Shown here: positions 7,662-16,746 of the stretch, in pieces | Numbering within the stretch: the first letter of the stretch is position 1 | How the letters are laid out: each line of letters begins with the position of its first letter | From: Mucilaginibacter gracilis | GTDB taxonomy: Bacteria; Bacteroidota; Bacteroidia; Sphingobacteriales; Sphingobacteriaceae | Assembly (NCBI RefSeq): GCF_003633615.1 | Contig: NZ_RBKU01000001.1 | Location: 124,001 to 188,000 of the forward strand | Direction of reading: 5' to 3' | Length of the DNA: 64,000 nt | Program-made: the position numbers and the translations under genes | Notes under the pieces: generated by a model | What the model was told of the DNA's origin: nothing | Seen by the model: the letters and a program-made list of their open reading frames with translations, nothing else | The model's database searches: none

Positions 7662-9236
7662 ATGAAAACAGCCAGTTTATATGTTCGTGTTAGCACGGAT
7701 GAACAAGCGGAAAAAGGTTACTCACAACGTAACCAGGAAGAAGTGTTAAGGCGTTACTGCGAAATCAAATCCATAGCAGTCGGCAAGGTTTATTGTGAGG
7801 ATCATTCTGCAAAAACATTTAATCGACCGGTATGGACAAAGTTACTGGTTGATCTGCGTAAAAATAAAGGACAGACTGATGTCATACTTTTTACCAAATG
7901 GGACAGGTTCAGCCGTAACACCGGCGATGCTTATACGATGCTGAATACCTTGCGCCGCTTTGGTGTCGATGCGCAGGCTATCGAACAGCCGCTTGATCTG
8001 GAAATCCCTGAAAATAAAATGATGCTGGCCTTTTATCTGGCTGCTCCTGAAGTAGAGAATGACCGGCGTGGTTTGAATATTTTTCATGGTATCCGGCGCT
8101 CCAAGAAAGAAGGCCGGTGGCCTGCGGCGGCGCCGGTAGGTTATGTCAATCTGGTCGATGCTAAGGGGCATAAATATATAGCTCTCCAGGAACCACAAGC
8201 TACTGCTATGCGAAAGGCGTTCCAGGAAGTGGCGAACGGCAAATACACGTTAAGGGAAATATATAAGCAAGCGCAGCAGGATGGTATCAGTTGCTTGTAT
8301 AATAACTTTTGCAATATCATCCGTAATCCGGTTTACTGCGGCAAGATACTGGTGCCTAAATATAAAGACGAAGAAGAATATCTTGCAGATGGCCAACATG
8401 AAGCCTTAATAACAGAAAGCTTGTATTACGAAGTACAGGACCGCATTAACGGACGGAAACGTATTGTTGGTACTAAAATGTCGGTAGATGATAAACTGGC
8501 ATTGAGGGGTTTCCTGGATTGCCCAAAATGCACCCGCACCCTAACAGGGAGTGCGTCTAAAGGAAGAAAGCACTATTATTACTACTACCACTGTTCGTCT
8601 GCTTGTGGCGTGCGCTTTAAAGCAGAACTGGTTGATACCTATTTTGATAAACAGATTGCAAAATTTACCATCAGACAAGAACATGCCCAATTCTATCACG
8701 ATGTGTTGTTAACGGCTTACAAGCAGCAAACTGGTGCCGGAGAGTTAAGTCAGCGTGCGGCTTTAAACCTGATCAAAGATTTGCAGGCGAAACTGGAGCG
8801 TTCTAGGAATTTTTATCTTGATGGAAAATTGGACGAACCGGATTATAAAGCGGTAAAAAGAGAGGTGGAAAATGAGATATTATCGCTTGAAAAACGTTTG
8901 CCGAATATTATTAAAGCTTCCAGATCGGTGTCTGAGATGTTGACTGTAGGGATTTCGAACACTAACACGTTAAGAGACAGGTATATTAAAGGCAATTCAA
9001 CTGCAAAAAGGCGTTTATTTGGTTCGATTTACCCCAGAAATTCGGTATTTGACGGCACAGAACATCGAACCGGATTTGACAATGAATTTCTGCGCGGTAT
9101 CGCGTTGATTAACAAAAGGTTACGGCAAAAAAAAGACTGGACAAAATCAGATATTTCTGACCTGTCCAGTCTGGTGGTATCAGCTGGGATCGAACCAGCG
9201 ACACAAGGATTTTCAGTCCTTTGCTCTACCGACTGA
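7662..9236 (+). CDS. large serine recombinase, second of a tandem pair, running into antisense of tRNA-Phe
   Basis: 524 residues and the same domain order as its neighbour: catalytic domain with Ser11 (YVRVSTDEQ), recombinase domain, zinc ribbon (CPKCTRTLTG, CSSACGVRF) and coiled coil. Long stretches are identical to the first copy (ILFTKWDRFSRN, ENKMMLAFYLAAPEVENDRR), so the two are paralogues. The last 35 or so codons run over the tRNA-Phe terminator and then through the antisense of the tRNA gene (SAGIEPATQGFSVL), where the stop codon lies. The natural C-terminus probably ended near NKRLRQKK; the rest seems to be chromosomal DNA picked up at the integration junction. Confidence 0.9.
   Translation: MKTASLYVRVSTDEQAEKGYSQRNQEEVLRRYCEIKSIAVGKVYCEDHSAKTFNRPVWTKLLVDLRKNKGQTDVILFTKWDRFSRNTGDAYTMLNTLRRFGVDAQAIEQPLDLEIPENKMMLAFYLAAPEVENDRRGLNIFHGIRRSKKEGRWPAAAPVGYVNLVDAKGHKYIALQEPQATAMRKAFQEVANGKYTLREIYKQAQQDGISCLYNNFCNIIRNPVYCGKILVPKYKDEEEYLADGQHEALITESLYYEVQDRINGRKRIVGTKMSVDDKLALRGFLDCPKCTRTLTGSASKGRKHYYYYYHCSSACGVRFKAELVDTYFDKQIAKFTIRQEHAQFYHDVLLTAYKQQTGAGELSQRAALNLIKDLQAKLERSRNFYLDGKLDEPDYKAVKREVENEILSLEKRLPNIIKASRSVSEMLTVGISNTNTLRDRYIKGNSTAKRRLFGSIYPRNSVFDGTEHRTGFDNEFLRGIALINKRLRQKKDWTKSDISDLSSLVVSAGIEPATQGFSVLCSTD
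9127..9169 (-). terminator. intrinsic terminator of tRNA-Phe
   Basis: On the minus strand the arms CTGGACA and TGTCCAG, with an inner TCAGA/TCTGA stem, are followed by a run of eight T. It lies 5 bases past the tRNA 3' end and also falls within the 3' codons of the second recombinase. Confidence 0.8.
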
Positions 9237-9247
9237 GCTATGATACC
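9175..9247 (-). tRNA. tRNA-Phe (anticodon GAA)
   Basis: A 73-base cloverleaf on the minus strand. Acceptor arm GGTATCA pairs with TGATACC, with A as discriminator; the anticodon loop CTGAAAA sits on a five-pair stem AAGGA/TCCTT; the T arm has GGTTCGATCC. CCA is not encoded. The gene marks the boundary between the recombinase island and the core chromosome. Confidence 0.96.
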
Positions 9248-9263
9248 TCCCGATTGCGGACTG

Positions 9264-9293
9264 CAAATGTAGTGTGTTTTTTTATTTATGGAA
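9264..9293 (-). promoter_or_regulatory. promoter of tRNA-Phe
   Basis: The minus strand has a -7 box TACATTTG (9271-9264), matching TAnnTTTG. Nineteen bases upstream is TTC (9293-9291), one mismatch from the TTG -33 element. Confidence 0.55.
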
Positions 9294-9375
9294 ACTTTTT
9301 TTGAAAAAAGGTTAGGCAACTACTTTATACTGCTATTACATAACATTTTAAATTTTTAAAAACCTTTTGCTTTTA

Positions 9376-9409
9376 ATAGTATTTATCTAATTTAGTTCCT
9401 AAATACTAT
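9376..9409. promoter_or_regulatory. inverted repeat upstream of the Fe-S operon, possible operator
   Basis: Perfect nine-base arms atagtattt (9376-9384) and aaatactat (9401-9409), with a 16-base centre, end 10 bases before the start codon at 9419. The position suits a repressor site or a 5' leader hairpin. No cognate regulator is adjacent. Confidence 0.35.
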
Positions 9410-9418
9410 GCATGCATA

Positions 9419-10720
9419 ATGATGTCACAACTTGTTTTTATACTCATACTCGGTGCTGCTATTTACCTTTTTGGTAAAAATGCCGCTAAAATAAGGCGCA
9501 ATATCTTGCTCGGGCGTGATACTAATCGGTCCGATAATCCTGCTCTTCGCTGGAAAACGATGGCGAAAATTGCTTTGGGTCAAACTAAAATGGTTAAGCG
9601 CCCAGTTGCCGCCGTACTCCATTTTTTTATTTATGTGGGCTTCATTATTATCAACCTGGAAGTAATGGAGATCATGATCGACGGGGTATTTGGTTCGCAC
9701 CGCGTATTTTCAAAACCTTTGGGTGGCTTGTATAATCTGCTAATTGGCTCGTTCGAGGTACTGGCGTTGTTGGTTTTGGTGGCCTGTGTTTGTTTCCTTT
9801 GCAGGCGCAACATCCTCAAGTTAAAACGTTTTTCGGGCGTGGAAATGAAAACATGGCCTAAAAGCGATGCCAATTATATCCTCATCATCGAAATATTGTT
9901 GATGTCGGCTTTTCTTACCATGAATGCTGCCGATCATAAATTGCAAATCTTAAACTTTGGCCATTATATTCAAGCGGGTAGTTTCCCGGTAAGCAGTTTT
10001 TTAAATCCGCTTTTGCCTGAAAGTACGCATTCGCTCGAAATGATTGAACGTGGTTGCTGGTGGTTTCACATTATTGGCATATTGGCGTTTTTAAATTACT
10101 TGCCTTACTCCAAGCATTTTCATATTATGCTGGCGTTCCCAAATACCTATTACTCAAACTTAAACCCAAAAGGAAAATTTACCAATATGGCTTCGGTAAC
10201 GGGCGAGGTAAAGGCAATGCTCGATCCTACCTTTGTGCCCGAACCCGCAGGCGAGGCTGGAAAATTTGGCGCTAAAGATGTAACCGACCTGACTTGGAAA
10301 AACCTGATGGAGGCTTATACCTGCACCGAATGCGGGCGTTGCACATCTGTTTGCCCGGCTAATATAACCGGCAAATTGCTTTCACCACGCAAAATAATGA
10401 TGGACACCCGCGATCGTATCACCGAAGTGGGGAATAATATTGACCAACAAGGAAAGGACTTTAAAGACGAAAAATCTTTGCTTGATACTTACATCAGCCG
10501 CGAAGAGATATGGGCCTGCACAACGTGTAATGCCTGCGTAGAGGCTTGCCCGGTAAACATTAACCCGCTTGATATTATTACCCAACTACGCCAATATGTT
10601 GTGATGGAAGAATCACAGGCTCCGGCAAGTTTGAACAATATGTTTGGCAACGTAGAAAACAATGGCGCGCCCTGGAAATATTCAAACGCCGACAGGTTGA
10701 ACTGGGCGAACAATAGTTAA
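9419..10720 (+). CDS. membrane-bound 4Fe-4S dicluster protein, HdrC/NarI-like
   Basis: 433 residues. About five hydrophobic segments lie between residues 3 and 245 (for example VLHFFIYVGFIIINL and LLVLVACVCFLC) with histidines able to bind heme, as in NarI-like cytochrome b domains. Two ferredoxin motifs follow: CTECGRCTSVCP and CTTCNACVEACP. It probably passes electrons between a quinone pool and the cytosolic CCG-domain protein two genes downstream. Tight spacing (18 and 25 bp) makes these three genes one operon. The electron donor or final substrate cannot be named; related pairs are found with heterodisulfide reductase, glycolate or lactate oxidation. Confidence 0.88.
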   Translation: MMSQLVFILILGAAIYLFGKNAAKIRRNILLGRDTNRSDNPALRWKTMAKIALGQTKMVKRPVAAVLHFFIYVGFIIINLEVMEIMIDGVFGSHRVFSKPLGGLYNLLIGSFEVLALLVLVACVCFLCRRNILKLKRFSGVEMKTWPKSDANYILIIEILLMSAFLTMNAADHKLQILNFGHYIQAGSFPVSSFLNPLLPESTHSLEMIERGCWWFHIIGILAFLNYLPYSKHFHIMLAFPNTYYSNLNPKGKFTNMASVTGEVKAMLDPTFVPEPAGEAGKFGAKDVTDLTWKNLMEAYTCTECGRCTSVCPANITGKLLSPRKIMMDTRDRITEVGNNIDQQGKDFKDEKSLLDTYISREEIWACTTCNACVEACPVNINPLDIITQLRQYVVMEESQAPASLNNMFGNVENNGAPWKYSNADRLNWANNS

Positions 10721-10738
10721 TTATAAACACGTTATAAA

Positions 10739-11170
10739 ATGTTACAGGACACAGCGGCTGCCGAACAAAAATACAAGCTATTTATAGAAAGAGTAGCTGC
10801 AACAAAATTGGTTTGGGGCCTGATGAATAAACAAGGATGGGCAAATTCAACTGTTAATGATGACGATGAAACTGATGTTATCCCATTTTGGTCGGACAGG
10901 GCATTTGCCAAAGCTTGCGCCCGCGACGATTGGCGCGGTTATACAGCTACCGAAATTCCGTTAGCCGAATTTTTAGAAAACTGGTGCATTGGCATGGATG
11001 AGAACGACACTTTAGTTGGCACCAATTGGGATGCGAATATGTTTGGCCAGGAAATTGAACCCCTGCAAGTGGCATTTGATATTTTAACCCGTTTAAAAGC
11101 CATCAATACAAGCATTAAGTTTAGGGACTATAGCAGCGTAGATGAATTTTTAACCGAGATAAGCGAGTAA
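10739..11170 (+). CDS. DUF2750 domain protein
   Basis: 143 residues, almost wholly the DUF2750 fold: a helical start, the WSDRAFAKACA block and an acidic middle (DWRGYTATEIPLAEFLENW). No signal peptide or metal-binding cluster. It lies between two Fe-S protein genes with 18 and 25 bp gaps, so it is co-transcribed with them. DUF2750 proteins are small and uncharacterised; the position suggests a link to the redox operon, but that is inference. Confidence 0.8.
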   Translation: MLQDTAAAEQKYKLFIERVAATKLVWGLMNKQGWANSTVNDDDETDVIPFWSDRAFAKACARDDWRGYTATEIPLAEFLENWCIGMDENDTLVGTNWDANMFGQEIEPLQVAFDILTRLKAINTSIKFRDYSSVDEFLTEISE

Positions 11171-11195
11171 ACTATTAATTATATAGAAAGTATAA

Positions 11196-11987
11196 ATGAC
11201 CATGCAGCAAATACCAACAATGGCCGCCATGATAGCTGAAGGCAAAGAACCCGAAATTTTATTTTGGGTAGGTTGTGCAGGCAGTTTTGATGAGCGTGCC
11301 CAAAAAATCACCCTCTCTATTTGTAAAATACTGCAACATGTGGGCATTAGCTATGCCGTATTAGGCACCGAAGAAAGCTGTACCGGCGACCCTGCAAAGC
11401 GTGCCGGTAACGAGTTTTTGTTTCAAATGCAGGCTATGGTTAACATTGAAACGCTTAATGCCTACAACGTAAAAAAAATAGTTACAGGTTGCCCGCATTG
11501 TTTCAACACTATAAAAAACGAATATCCGGGCCTGGGCGGTACTTACGAAGTGATACACCACACCCAACTGATACAGCAACTAATTGATGAAGGCAAACTG
11601 AAAGCCGAAGGCGGCGAAAGCTTTAAGGGCAAAAAAATAACCTATCATGATCCTTGCTATCTGGGCCGCGGTAACGGCGTTTACGAGGCACCACGCAAAG
11701 CTTTGGAGATTTTAGATACCGAATTGGTTGAAATGAAACGCTGCCGCTCAAATGGCCTGTGCTGTGGCGCAGGTGGCGCACAAATGTTTAAAGAGCCCGA
11801 GAAAGGCAACAAAGACATTAATGTGGAACGTATACAAGATGTTATTGATACCAATGCCACTGTTGTTGCCGCCGCCTGTCCGTTTTGCATGACCATGCTT
11901 CGCGACGGGGTAAAGCACTTTGAAAAAGAACAAGAGATACAGGTGCTTGATATTGCCGAAATTACTGTGCGCGCCAATGGCCTGTAA
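11196..11987 (+). CDS. cysteine-rich CCG-domain Fe-S protein (HdrB / GlcF / LutA-like)
   Basis: 263 residues with two cysteine-rich repeats. The first has GCAGSFDERA, CTGDPAKRAGNEFLF and GCPHCFNTIKNEYP; the second has CYLGRGNGVYEAPR, CCGAGGAQMF and ACPFCMTML. These CCG modules bind 4Fe-4S or noncubane clusters in heterodisulfide reductase HdrB and glycolate or lactate oxidase subunits. It is probably the soluble partner of the membrane dicluster protein two genes upstream. An in-frame ATG at 11202 is an equally good start. A strong terminator follows. Confidence 0.9.
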   Translation: MTMQQIPTMAAMIAEGKEPEILFWVGCAGSFDERAQKITLSICKILQHVGISYAVLGTEESCTGDPAKRAGNEFLFQMQAMVNIETLNAYNVKKIVTGCPHCFNTIKNEYPGLGGTYEVIHHTQLIQQLIDEGKLKAEGGESFKGKKITYHDPCYLGRGNGVYEAPRKALEILDTELVEMKRCRSNGLCCGAGGAQMFKEPEKGNKDINVERIQDVIDTNATVVAAACPFCMTMLRDGVKHFEKEQEIQVLDIAEITVRANGL

Positions 11988-12023
11988 ATTAAAGATTGTT
12001 GTTTGTTTGATTTGTTAAGTGTT

Positions 12024-12057
12024 GCCCTCCGTCTGATTAACGGGGGGCATTTTTTTT
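12024..12057 (+). terminator. intrinsic terminator of the Fe-S operon
   Basis: Arms gccctccgt and acggggggc (one wobble pair), seven-base loop, followed by an eight-T run. It lies 37 bases after the stop of the CCG-domain gene. Confidence 0.85.
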
Positions 12058-12179
12058 GCGGGAATAGCAACTTAAAAATGCTAAACCAGCGATAATGAAT
12101 AACAATGGCTGTGTAACGCTAAACATTACGCCTGCCAACAAATATCATCCAACATTCAATATATTTGATGATACTTAAC

Positions 12180-12851
12180 ATGGTACAAATTTTTTTAGTT
12201 GAAGATGAAGAACGGGTGGCTGCTTTTATTGAAAAAGCACTGCGGGAAAACAACTATGAGGTAGATATTAGCGGCGATGGTGCCGAAGCTATCAGGCAAT
12301 TTGCAAACAAGCCTTACGATGTGGTTATACTCGATGTAAATCTGCCCTATTTAAACGGCATTGAAGTGTGCCGCTACATCCGCCAAAAAGATAAAAACAT
12401 CCCCATATTAATGCTTACCGCTTTAGACAGCATTAATGATAAAGTAAACGGCTTAAATACCGGTGCCGACGATTATATGGTGAAGCCCTTCCACTTTAAG
12501 GAGTTGATTGCGCGCATTGAGGCTTTGTTACGCCGAAAAAATACAGACACTAATCCGCTTATTACACTGGGCGATTTAACTTTAGATACCAACAGCAATA
12601 CCGTTGAGCGCGCAGGCCACAAAATAACGCTCACCACAAAAGAGTATGCACTGCTTGAACTTTTAATGCGCAACAGCAACAAAATACTATCAAGGCAAAT
12701 TATTGCCGAAAAGGTATGGGGCATTGAATTTGATACCGGCACCAACGTGGTTGATGTATATGTTAACTACCTGCGCAACAAGGTTGAAAAAGGCTTTGCT
12801 ACCAAACACATCCACACCGTAGTGGGTAAAGGCTATATATTTAAAGTTTAG
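12180..12851 (+). CDS. OmpR-family response regulator, CusR/CzcR-like
   Basis: A receiver domain (residues 1-115, phosphoacceptor Asp52 in VVILDVNLPY, conserved Lys in YMVKPFHF) is joined to a winged-helix DNA-binding domain (about 128-222, ending GTNVVDVYVNYLRNK). Starts at 12180 (MVQIFLVEDE) or 12168 are both possible. The kinase gene begins 5 bp downstream, so the two form a pair. Genes for a CzcCBA-type efflux pump follow in the same direction. This points to metal-responsive control of the pump, as with CusRS and CzcRS. Confidence 0.92.
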   Translation: MVQIFLVEDEERVAAFIEKALRENNYEVDISGDGAEAIRQFANKPYDVVILDVNLPYLNGIEVCRYIRQKDKNIPILMLTALDSINDKVNGLNTGADDYMVKPFHFKELIARIEALLRRKNTDTNPLITLGDLTLDTNSNTVERAGHKITLTTKEYALLELLMRNSNKILSRQIIAEKVWGIEFDTGTNVVDVYVNYLRNKVEKGFATKHIHTVVGKGYIFKV

Positions 12852-12856
12852 GTTAA

Positions 12857-14221
12857 GTGAAAATAAAAAACAGGCTTTCGCTTTATTTTGCTTTAATAGG
12901 CTCCGGCGTATTACTGGTTGTGCTTTTTTCAATCTACTTTTCGTTTTACTCGTTTATACGGGCCGATTTTTATACCCATTTAAAAGACCGTGCCGATGTA
13001 GCCGCACAGCTTTACCTGGAAGCCGATGAAATTACGCCCGACTCGTTAAGCCAGGTACGCAAACGGTACCTTAAAAATCTGCCAGGCGAAGTAGTACGCT
13101 TGTATGATAGCCGTAACAGCGCAGCCTTTATCCCCGATGTGCAGCAATCGTGGGATAATAAAACTATTGAAGCCGTGAGGAAACGCGGTTATCTGCAATA
13201 CTATAATCTCAACCGGCAAGTAGTTGGAATATATTACAAAGATAACCAGGGTAATTTCGTTATCCTCGTTTCGGCAACAGATATAGAAGGTTATCACCGT
13301 TTGGAAATCATGCTCAACACCATTATCGTTCTGTTTTTTGTGGTGGGTGCAATGCTATTTTTAATGAGCAGGTGGCTGGCCGAAAAAGCGCTTTCGCCGA
13401 TAAATAAAGTTGTTGACCAAATGCAGCTTATTAAAGCCACTAACTTAAATGTGCGGGTTGACGAAGGTAACGGCAAAGACGAATTAAGCGAACTTGCTCG
13501 TAACTTTAACCGCCTGCTGGCACATCTGGAAAACGCTTTTGAGCTACAAAAAACGTATGTAGCCAATGCTTCGCACGAATTACGCACACCCATAACCAGC
13601 ATTATTGGCGAAGTGGAATTTGCACTTAGCAAAGAGCGGACTTTGTTAGAAAATGAAAAAACCCTGCAGTTGGTGTTAGAGGAATCGGAAAGGTTAAGAG
13701 ATACCATATCCGGCTTAATGGAACTGGCTCAGGTTGATATGGATTATACAGCCGCAGAGCTAACGCCGGTACGAATGGACGAGCTTTTGTGGGATATACA
13801 TGAATTTTGGACAAATAAGTACGGGTTCGATTCGTTTAAGGTGAACATCTTAAACCTACCTTCAGATCAATCGCTATTAAACATTGCTGCAAACAGGCAA
13901 CTCATGTTTATTGCGTTAAACAACCTCATAGGCAATGCCTTCAAATTTTCCGACCAAAAAACCGTAACCTGTAATTTTTATGCCGACCAGTTTTTAATAC
14001 GTTTACAGGTTATCGATTCGGGCATTGGCATACCGGATGAAGATATCAGTAAAGTTTTAAAATCGTTTTATCGTAGTTATAACGCCCGCAATTTTGCCGG
14101 CACCGGCATAGGCTTGTTTGTTACCCAAAAAATAGTGCAACTATTTAACGGCACGCTTCACATCCAATCTGCCGAAGGTTCCGGAACCACAATTACCACA
14201 GAATTTTTACATCATAGTTAA
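12857..14221 (+). CDS. sensor histidine kinase, CusS/CzcS-like
   Basis: 454 residues with a GTG start 5 bp after the response-regulator stop. TM1 at about 9-31, a periplasmic sensor of about 120 residues, TM2 at about 152-172, a HAMP domain, HisKA with the phosphorylated His240 (ANASHELRTPITS), and a HATPase domain with N box (LNNLIGNAFKFSD), G1 (DSGIGIPDED) and G2 (GTGIGLFVTQK). It would sense periplasmic metal and phosphorylate the preceding regulator. The metal cannot be told from the sensor region. Confidence 0.93.
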   Translation: MKIKNRLSLYFALIGSGVLLVVLFSIYFSFYSFIRADFYTHLKDRADVAAQLYLEADEITPDSLSQVRKRYLKNLPGEVVRLYDSRNSAAFIPDVQQSWDNKTIEAVRKRGYLQYYNLNRQVVGIYYKDNQGNFVILVSATDIEGYHRLEIMLNTIIVLFFVVGAMLFLMSRWLAEKALSPINKVVDQMQLIKATNLNVRVDEGNGKDELSELARNFNRLLAHLENAFELQKTYVANASHELRTPITSIIGEVEFALSKERTLLENEKTLQLVLEESERLRDTISGLMELAQVDMDYTAAELTPVRMDELLWDIHEFWTNKYGFDSFKVNILNLPSDQSLLNIAANRQLMFIALNNLIGNAFKFSDQKTVTCNFYADQFLIRLQVIDSGIGIPDEDISKVLKSFYRSYNARNFAGTGIGLFVTQKIVQLFNGTLHIQSAEGSGTTITTEFLHHS

Positions 14222-14291
14222 AATTCTAATCTCGTTCTAATACGGTGCCCGCAAGTATCAATTAGTTTTGGCCCATTCCAAAATTAATATT

Positions 14292-15560
14292 ATGCGATTG
14301 AGATCTGCTGTAACGTTTTTATTCTGTATACCCATATTTACCGCCGCGGCACAAACAGATACCCTCCGGTTAAACTTTCAGGATGCCGAAAAGCAATTCC
14401 TACAAAACAACTTCGCCCTGCTGGCGCAAAAATACAATGTCGAATCAACTAACGCGCTGGTAGCACAGGCCAAACTTTGGGATAACCCCGTTTTAAGTAC
14501 CGACCAAAATATTTACGATGGCGGCAGCAAAAAGTTTTTTTACCACAACTCCGATTTAGGACTGGGGCAGGTGTACCTGCAACTAAGCCAGGTTTTCACC
14601 ACCGCAGGCAAACGTGGCAAACAAGTACAAATAGCTAAAGATAATGCCAAAGTACAGGAAGCCGAGTTTAACGATTTGATGCGCAACCTGCGTTATAACC
14701 TGTTGCTTGATTTTAGCCAGCTATCAACCCTGTTGGAGCAGGCAAAGGTTTATCAAAACGAAATTACATCGGCACAAAGCCTGGTAGATGCTATTCAAAA
14801 ATCGTTTACTGCCGGTAACACGTCTATGAAAGATCTGATACGCCTCAAAGCCTTATTATTTGGTTTGCAGAATGATATGGTTGAAAACAGCCGACAAATA
14901 AACGACCTGCAAACCGAATTAAAAACATTGATACAAGCACCGGCAACGGCCTTTGTTTTCCCGCTTATTAATAATGCAAGCAATAAAAGTGTTGATTTGA
15001 ATGTAAGCGCGTTGATAGAACAAGCCAAAACAAACCGTGCCGACTACCTATCCAACCAGTACCAATTAACTTCGGCGCAACATAACCTCGCCTATCAAAA
15101 GGCGCTTGCTGTGCCCGATGTTACCATAGGTGCATCGTATGATAAAAACAGCAGTTACGCCCAAAACTATTACGGCCTGCAAATTGGCTTACCGTTGCCA
15201 TTTTTTAACCGCAACCAGGGTAACATCAAATCGGCCAGGTATAGTATGATGAGCCAGGAAAACACCCTGAAGGATAATGAAAGCAAACTAAAAAATGATG
15301 TAGTTGCGGCGGTTAACCAATACCAGTTAAACCAGCAACTGTTTTCGACACAGCAGCTCGAATTTAACCAACAGTACGATTTGCTGTTTACCAACATGCT
15401 TAAAAGCTTTAAAGAACGCCAGATAAGCCTGATAGAATTTGTTGATTTTTTTGATACTTATAAAGATACCAAGCTCAAAATACTGCAACAGCAATACAAC
15501 CTTCAAAAAGCAATTGCCGATTTAAATTTTGCAACCGGCACAACCGTAATTAAACCTTAA
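14292..15560 (+). CDS. TolC-family outer-membrane efflux channel, CzcC/CusC-like
   Basis: 422 residues. ATG 14292 starts a clear signal peptide (MRLRSAVTFLFCIPIFTAAA); the in-frame TTG at 14268 would only add residues before it. Two outer-membrane efflux repeats, each ending in long coiled helices (YQNEITSAQSLVDAIQKSF and QENTLKDNESKLKNDVVA), make the TolC tunnel. No lipobox cysteine. First of three genes channel-adaptor-pump, and 70 bp after the kinase. Confidence 0.92.
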   Translation: MRLRSAVTFLFCIPIFTAAAQTDTLRLNFQDAEKQFLQNNFALLAQKYNVESTNALVAQAKLWDNPVLSTDQNIYDGGSKKFFYHNSDLGLGQVYLQLSQVFTTAGKRGKQVQIAKDNAKVQEAEFNDLMRNLRYNLLLDFSQLSTLLEQAKVYQNEITSAQSLVDAIQKSFTAGNTSMKDLIRLKALLFGLQNDMVENSRQINDLQTELKTLIQAPATAFVFPLINNASNKSVDLNVSALIEQAKTNRADYLSNQYQLTSAQHNLAYQKALAVPDVTIGASYDKNSSYAQNYYGLQIGLPLPFFNRNQGNIKSARYSMMSQENTLKDNESKLKNDVVAAVNQYQLNQQLFSTQQLEFNQQYDLLFTNMLKSFKERQISLIEFVDFFDTYKDTKLKILQQQYNLQKAIADLNFATGTTVIKP

Positions 15561-15585
15561 TACGCCCTCCAAATACCCAATATAT

Positions 15586-16689
15586 ATGATGATGAAAACA
15601 AAACTAATATTGCCTGGCCTTTTTGCCTCAATATTTTTTGTGGCCTGTAAAGATAACAAACCACAAGCTACCGAAAGTAAGCAGGTATGCATCAGCGATT
15701 CGCTGGCCAAAATGATAACGGTTGATACGGCAAAAACCACGTCGATGAAAGATGAACTCAATTTATCGGGCGAGGTTTCTAACGACGATAATAACGTGGT
15801 AAAAGTATTTCCGTTTAGTAGCGGGCAGGTTATTGATGTAAAAGTATCGCTTGGCGACAAGGTGAGCAAAGGCCAAACTCTGGCCATGATGCGCAGCGCC
15901 GATATTGCAGGCAACTACACCGATCTATCTTCAACACAATCAGACGTGGCGGTAACAAAGCGGCAACTGGAACAGGCAGAATACCTGTATAAAAATGGCA
16001 TAGCGAGCGAAAGGGATTACACCGAGGCTAAAGAAAATTATAACAAAGCCGTAGCGGCTAACAACAAAGTAAAGTCGCAACTCACCATTAACGGTGGTGG
16101 TAATACCGCTGCAAATGGCATGCTAATTATTAAAGCACCTCAAAATGGCTACATTGTCGAAAAAAACATCACATCGGGTAGCTTTATCCGTCAGGATAAT
16201 AACGGGAGCATGTTCACAATTTCGAACATGAAAGATGTTTGGATATGGGCCAACGTTTTTGAATCGGACATAAGCAAGGTTAAGGTTGGTTATACTGCCA
16301 AAGTTACCACGCTGGCTTATCCCGATAAGGTATTTATGGGCAAGGTTAACGAAGTAAGTTCTGTTTTAGACCCCGATAACAAGGTAATGAAAATAAAAAT
16401 TGCACTGCCTAACCCTGATATGCTTTTAAAACCGCAAATGTTTACCAACGTAACCATTACCAATAACGAGAACAAGCAATCGGTAGCAATACCGGCTAAA
16501 GCTATTGTTTTTGATAATAGCAAAAATTTTGTGGTAGTGTACAACAGCAAGTGCGATTTAAAAGTGCGCGAGGTAAGCGTAATAAAAACCGTTGACGATG
16601 TTACTTACATTGCTTCGGGTTTAAACCCAGGCGATAAAGTGATCTCAAAAAATCAACTATTGCTTTACGACGCCTTAACTGCTGATTAA
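15586..16689 (+). CDS. RND efflux periplasmic adaptor, CzcB/CusB-like lipoprotein
   Basis: 367 residues. The signal peptide ends in a lipobox (FFVACKDN), so it is probably anchored to the membrane. The biotinyl-lipoyl and barrel-sandwich halves flank a helical hairpin (about 115-170, SDVAVTKRQLEQAEYLYKN), followed by the beta-barrel and membrane-proximal domains. It joins the inner-membrane pump to the outer-membrane channel. Cys in the N-terminal segment KQVCISDS could help bind metal, as the N-terminal Met residues of CusB do; that is speculative. Confidence 0.92.
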   Translation: MMMKTKLILPGLFASIFFVACKDNKPQATESKQVCISDSLAKMITVDTAKTTSMKDELNLSGEVSNDDNNVVKVFPFSSGQVIDVKVSLGDKVSKGQTLAMMRSADIAGNYTDLSSTQSDVAVTKRQLEQAEYLYKNGIASERDYTEAKENYNKAVAANNKVKSQLTINGGGNTAANGMLIIKAPQNGYIVEKNITSGSFIRQDNNGSMFTISNMKDVWIWANVFESDISKVKVGYTAKVTTLAYPDKVFMGKVNEVSSVLDPDNKVMKIKIALPNPDMLLKPQMFTNVTITNNENKQSVAIPAKAIVFDNSKNFVVVYNSKCDLKVREVSVIKTVDDVTYIASGLNPGDKVISKNQLLLYDALTAD

Positions 16690-16746
16690 CGAGCAGTATT
16701 TAACAATTAAACCGTAGTAATAACTACCGACTAATGCAACAAGCAA

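Larger units (their letters stand above)
1..9126. mobile_element. accessory island ending beside tRNA-Phe (left end outside the window)
   Basis: Two large serine recombinases, orphan small genes and an ECF/FecR/SusC set abut tRNA-Phe, and conserved chromosomal genes begin immediately on its other side. No copy of the tRNA 3' end was found further left in the window, so the other junction is not visible and the extent is a guess. The SusC locus may equally be ordinary chromosome. Confidence 0.4.

Noticed and set aside
9029..9319. Minus-strand frame covering tRNA-Phe and the recombinase end
   Set aside because: It crosses a tRNA and a terminator, so it is not a plausible gene.
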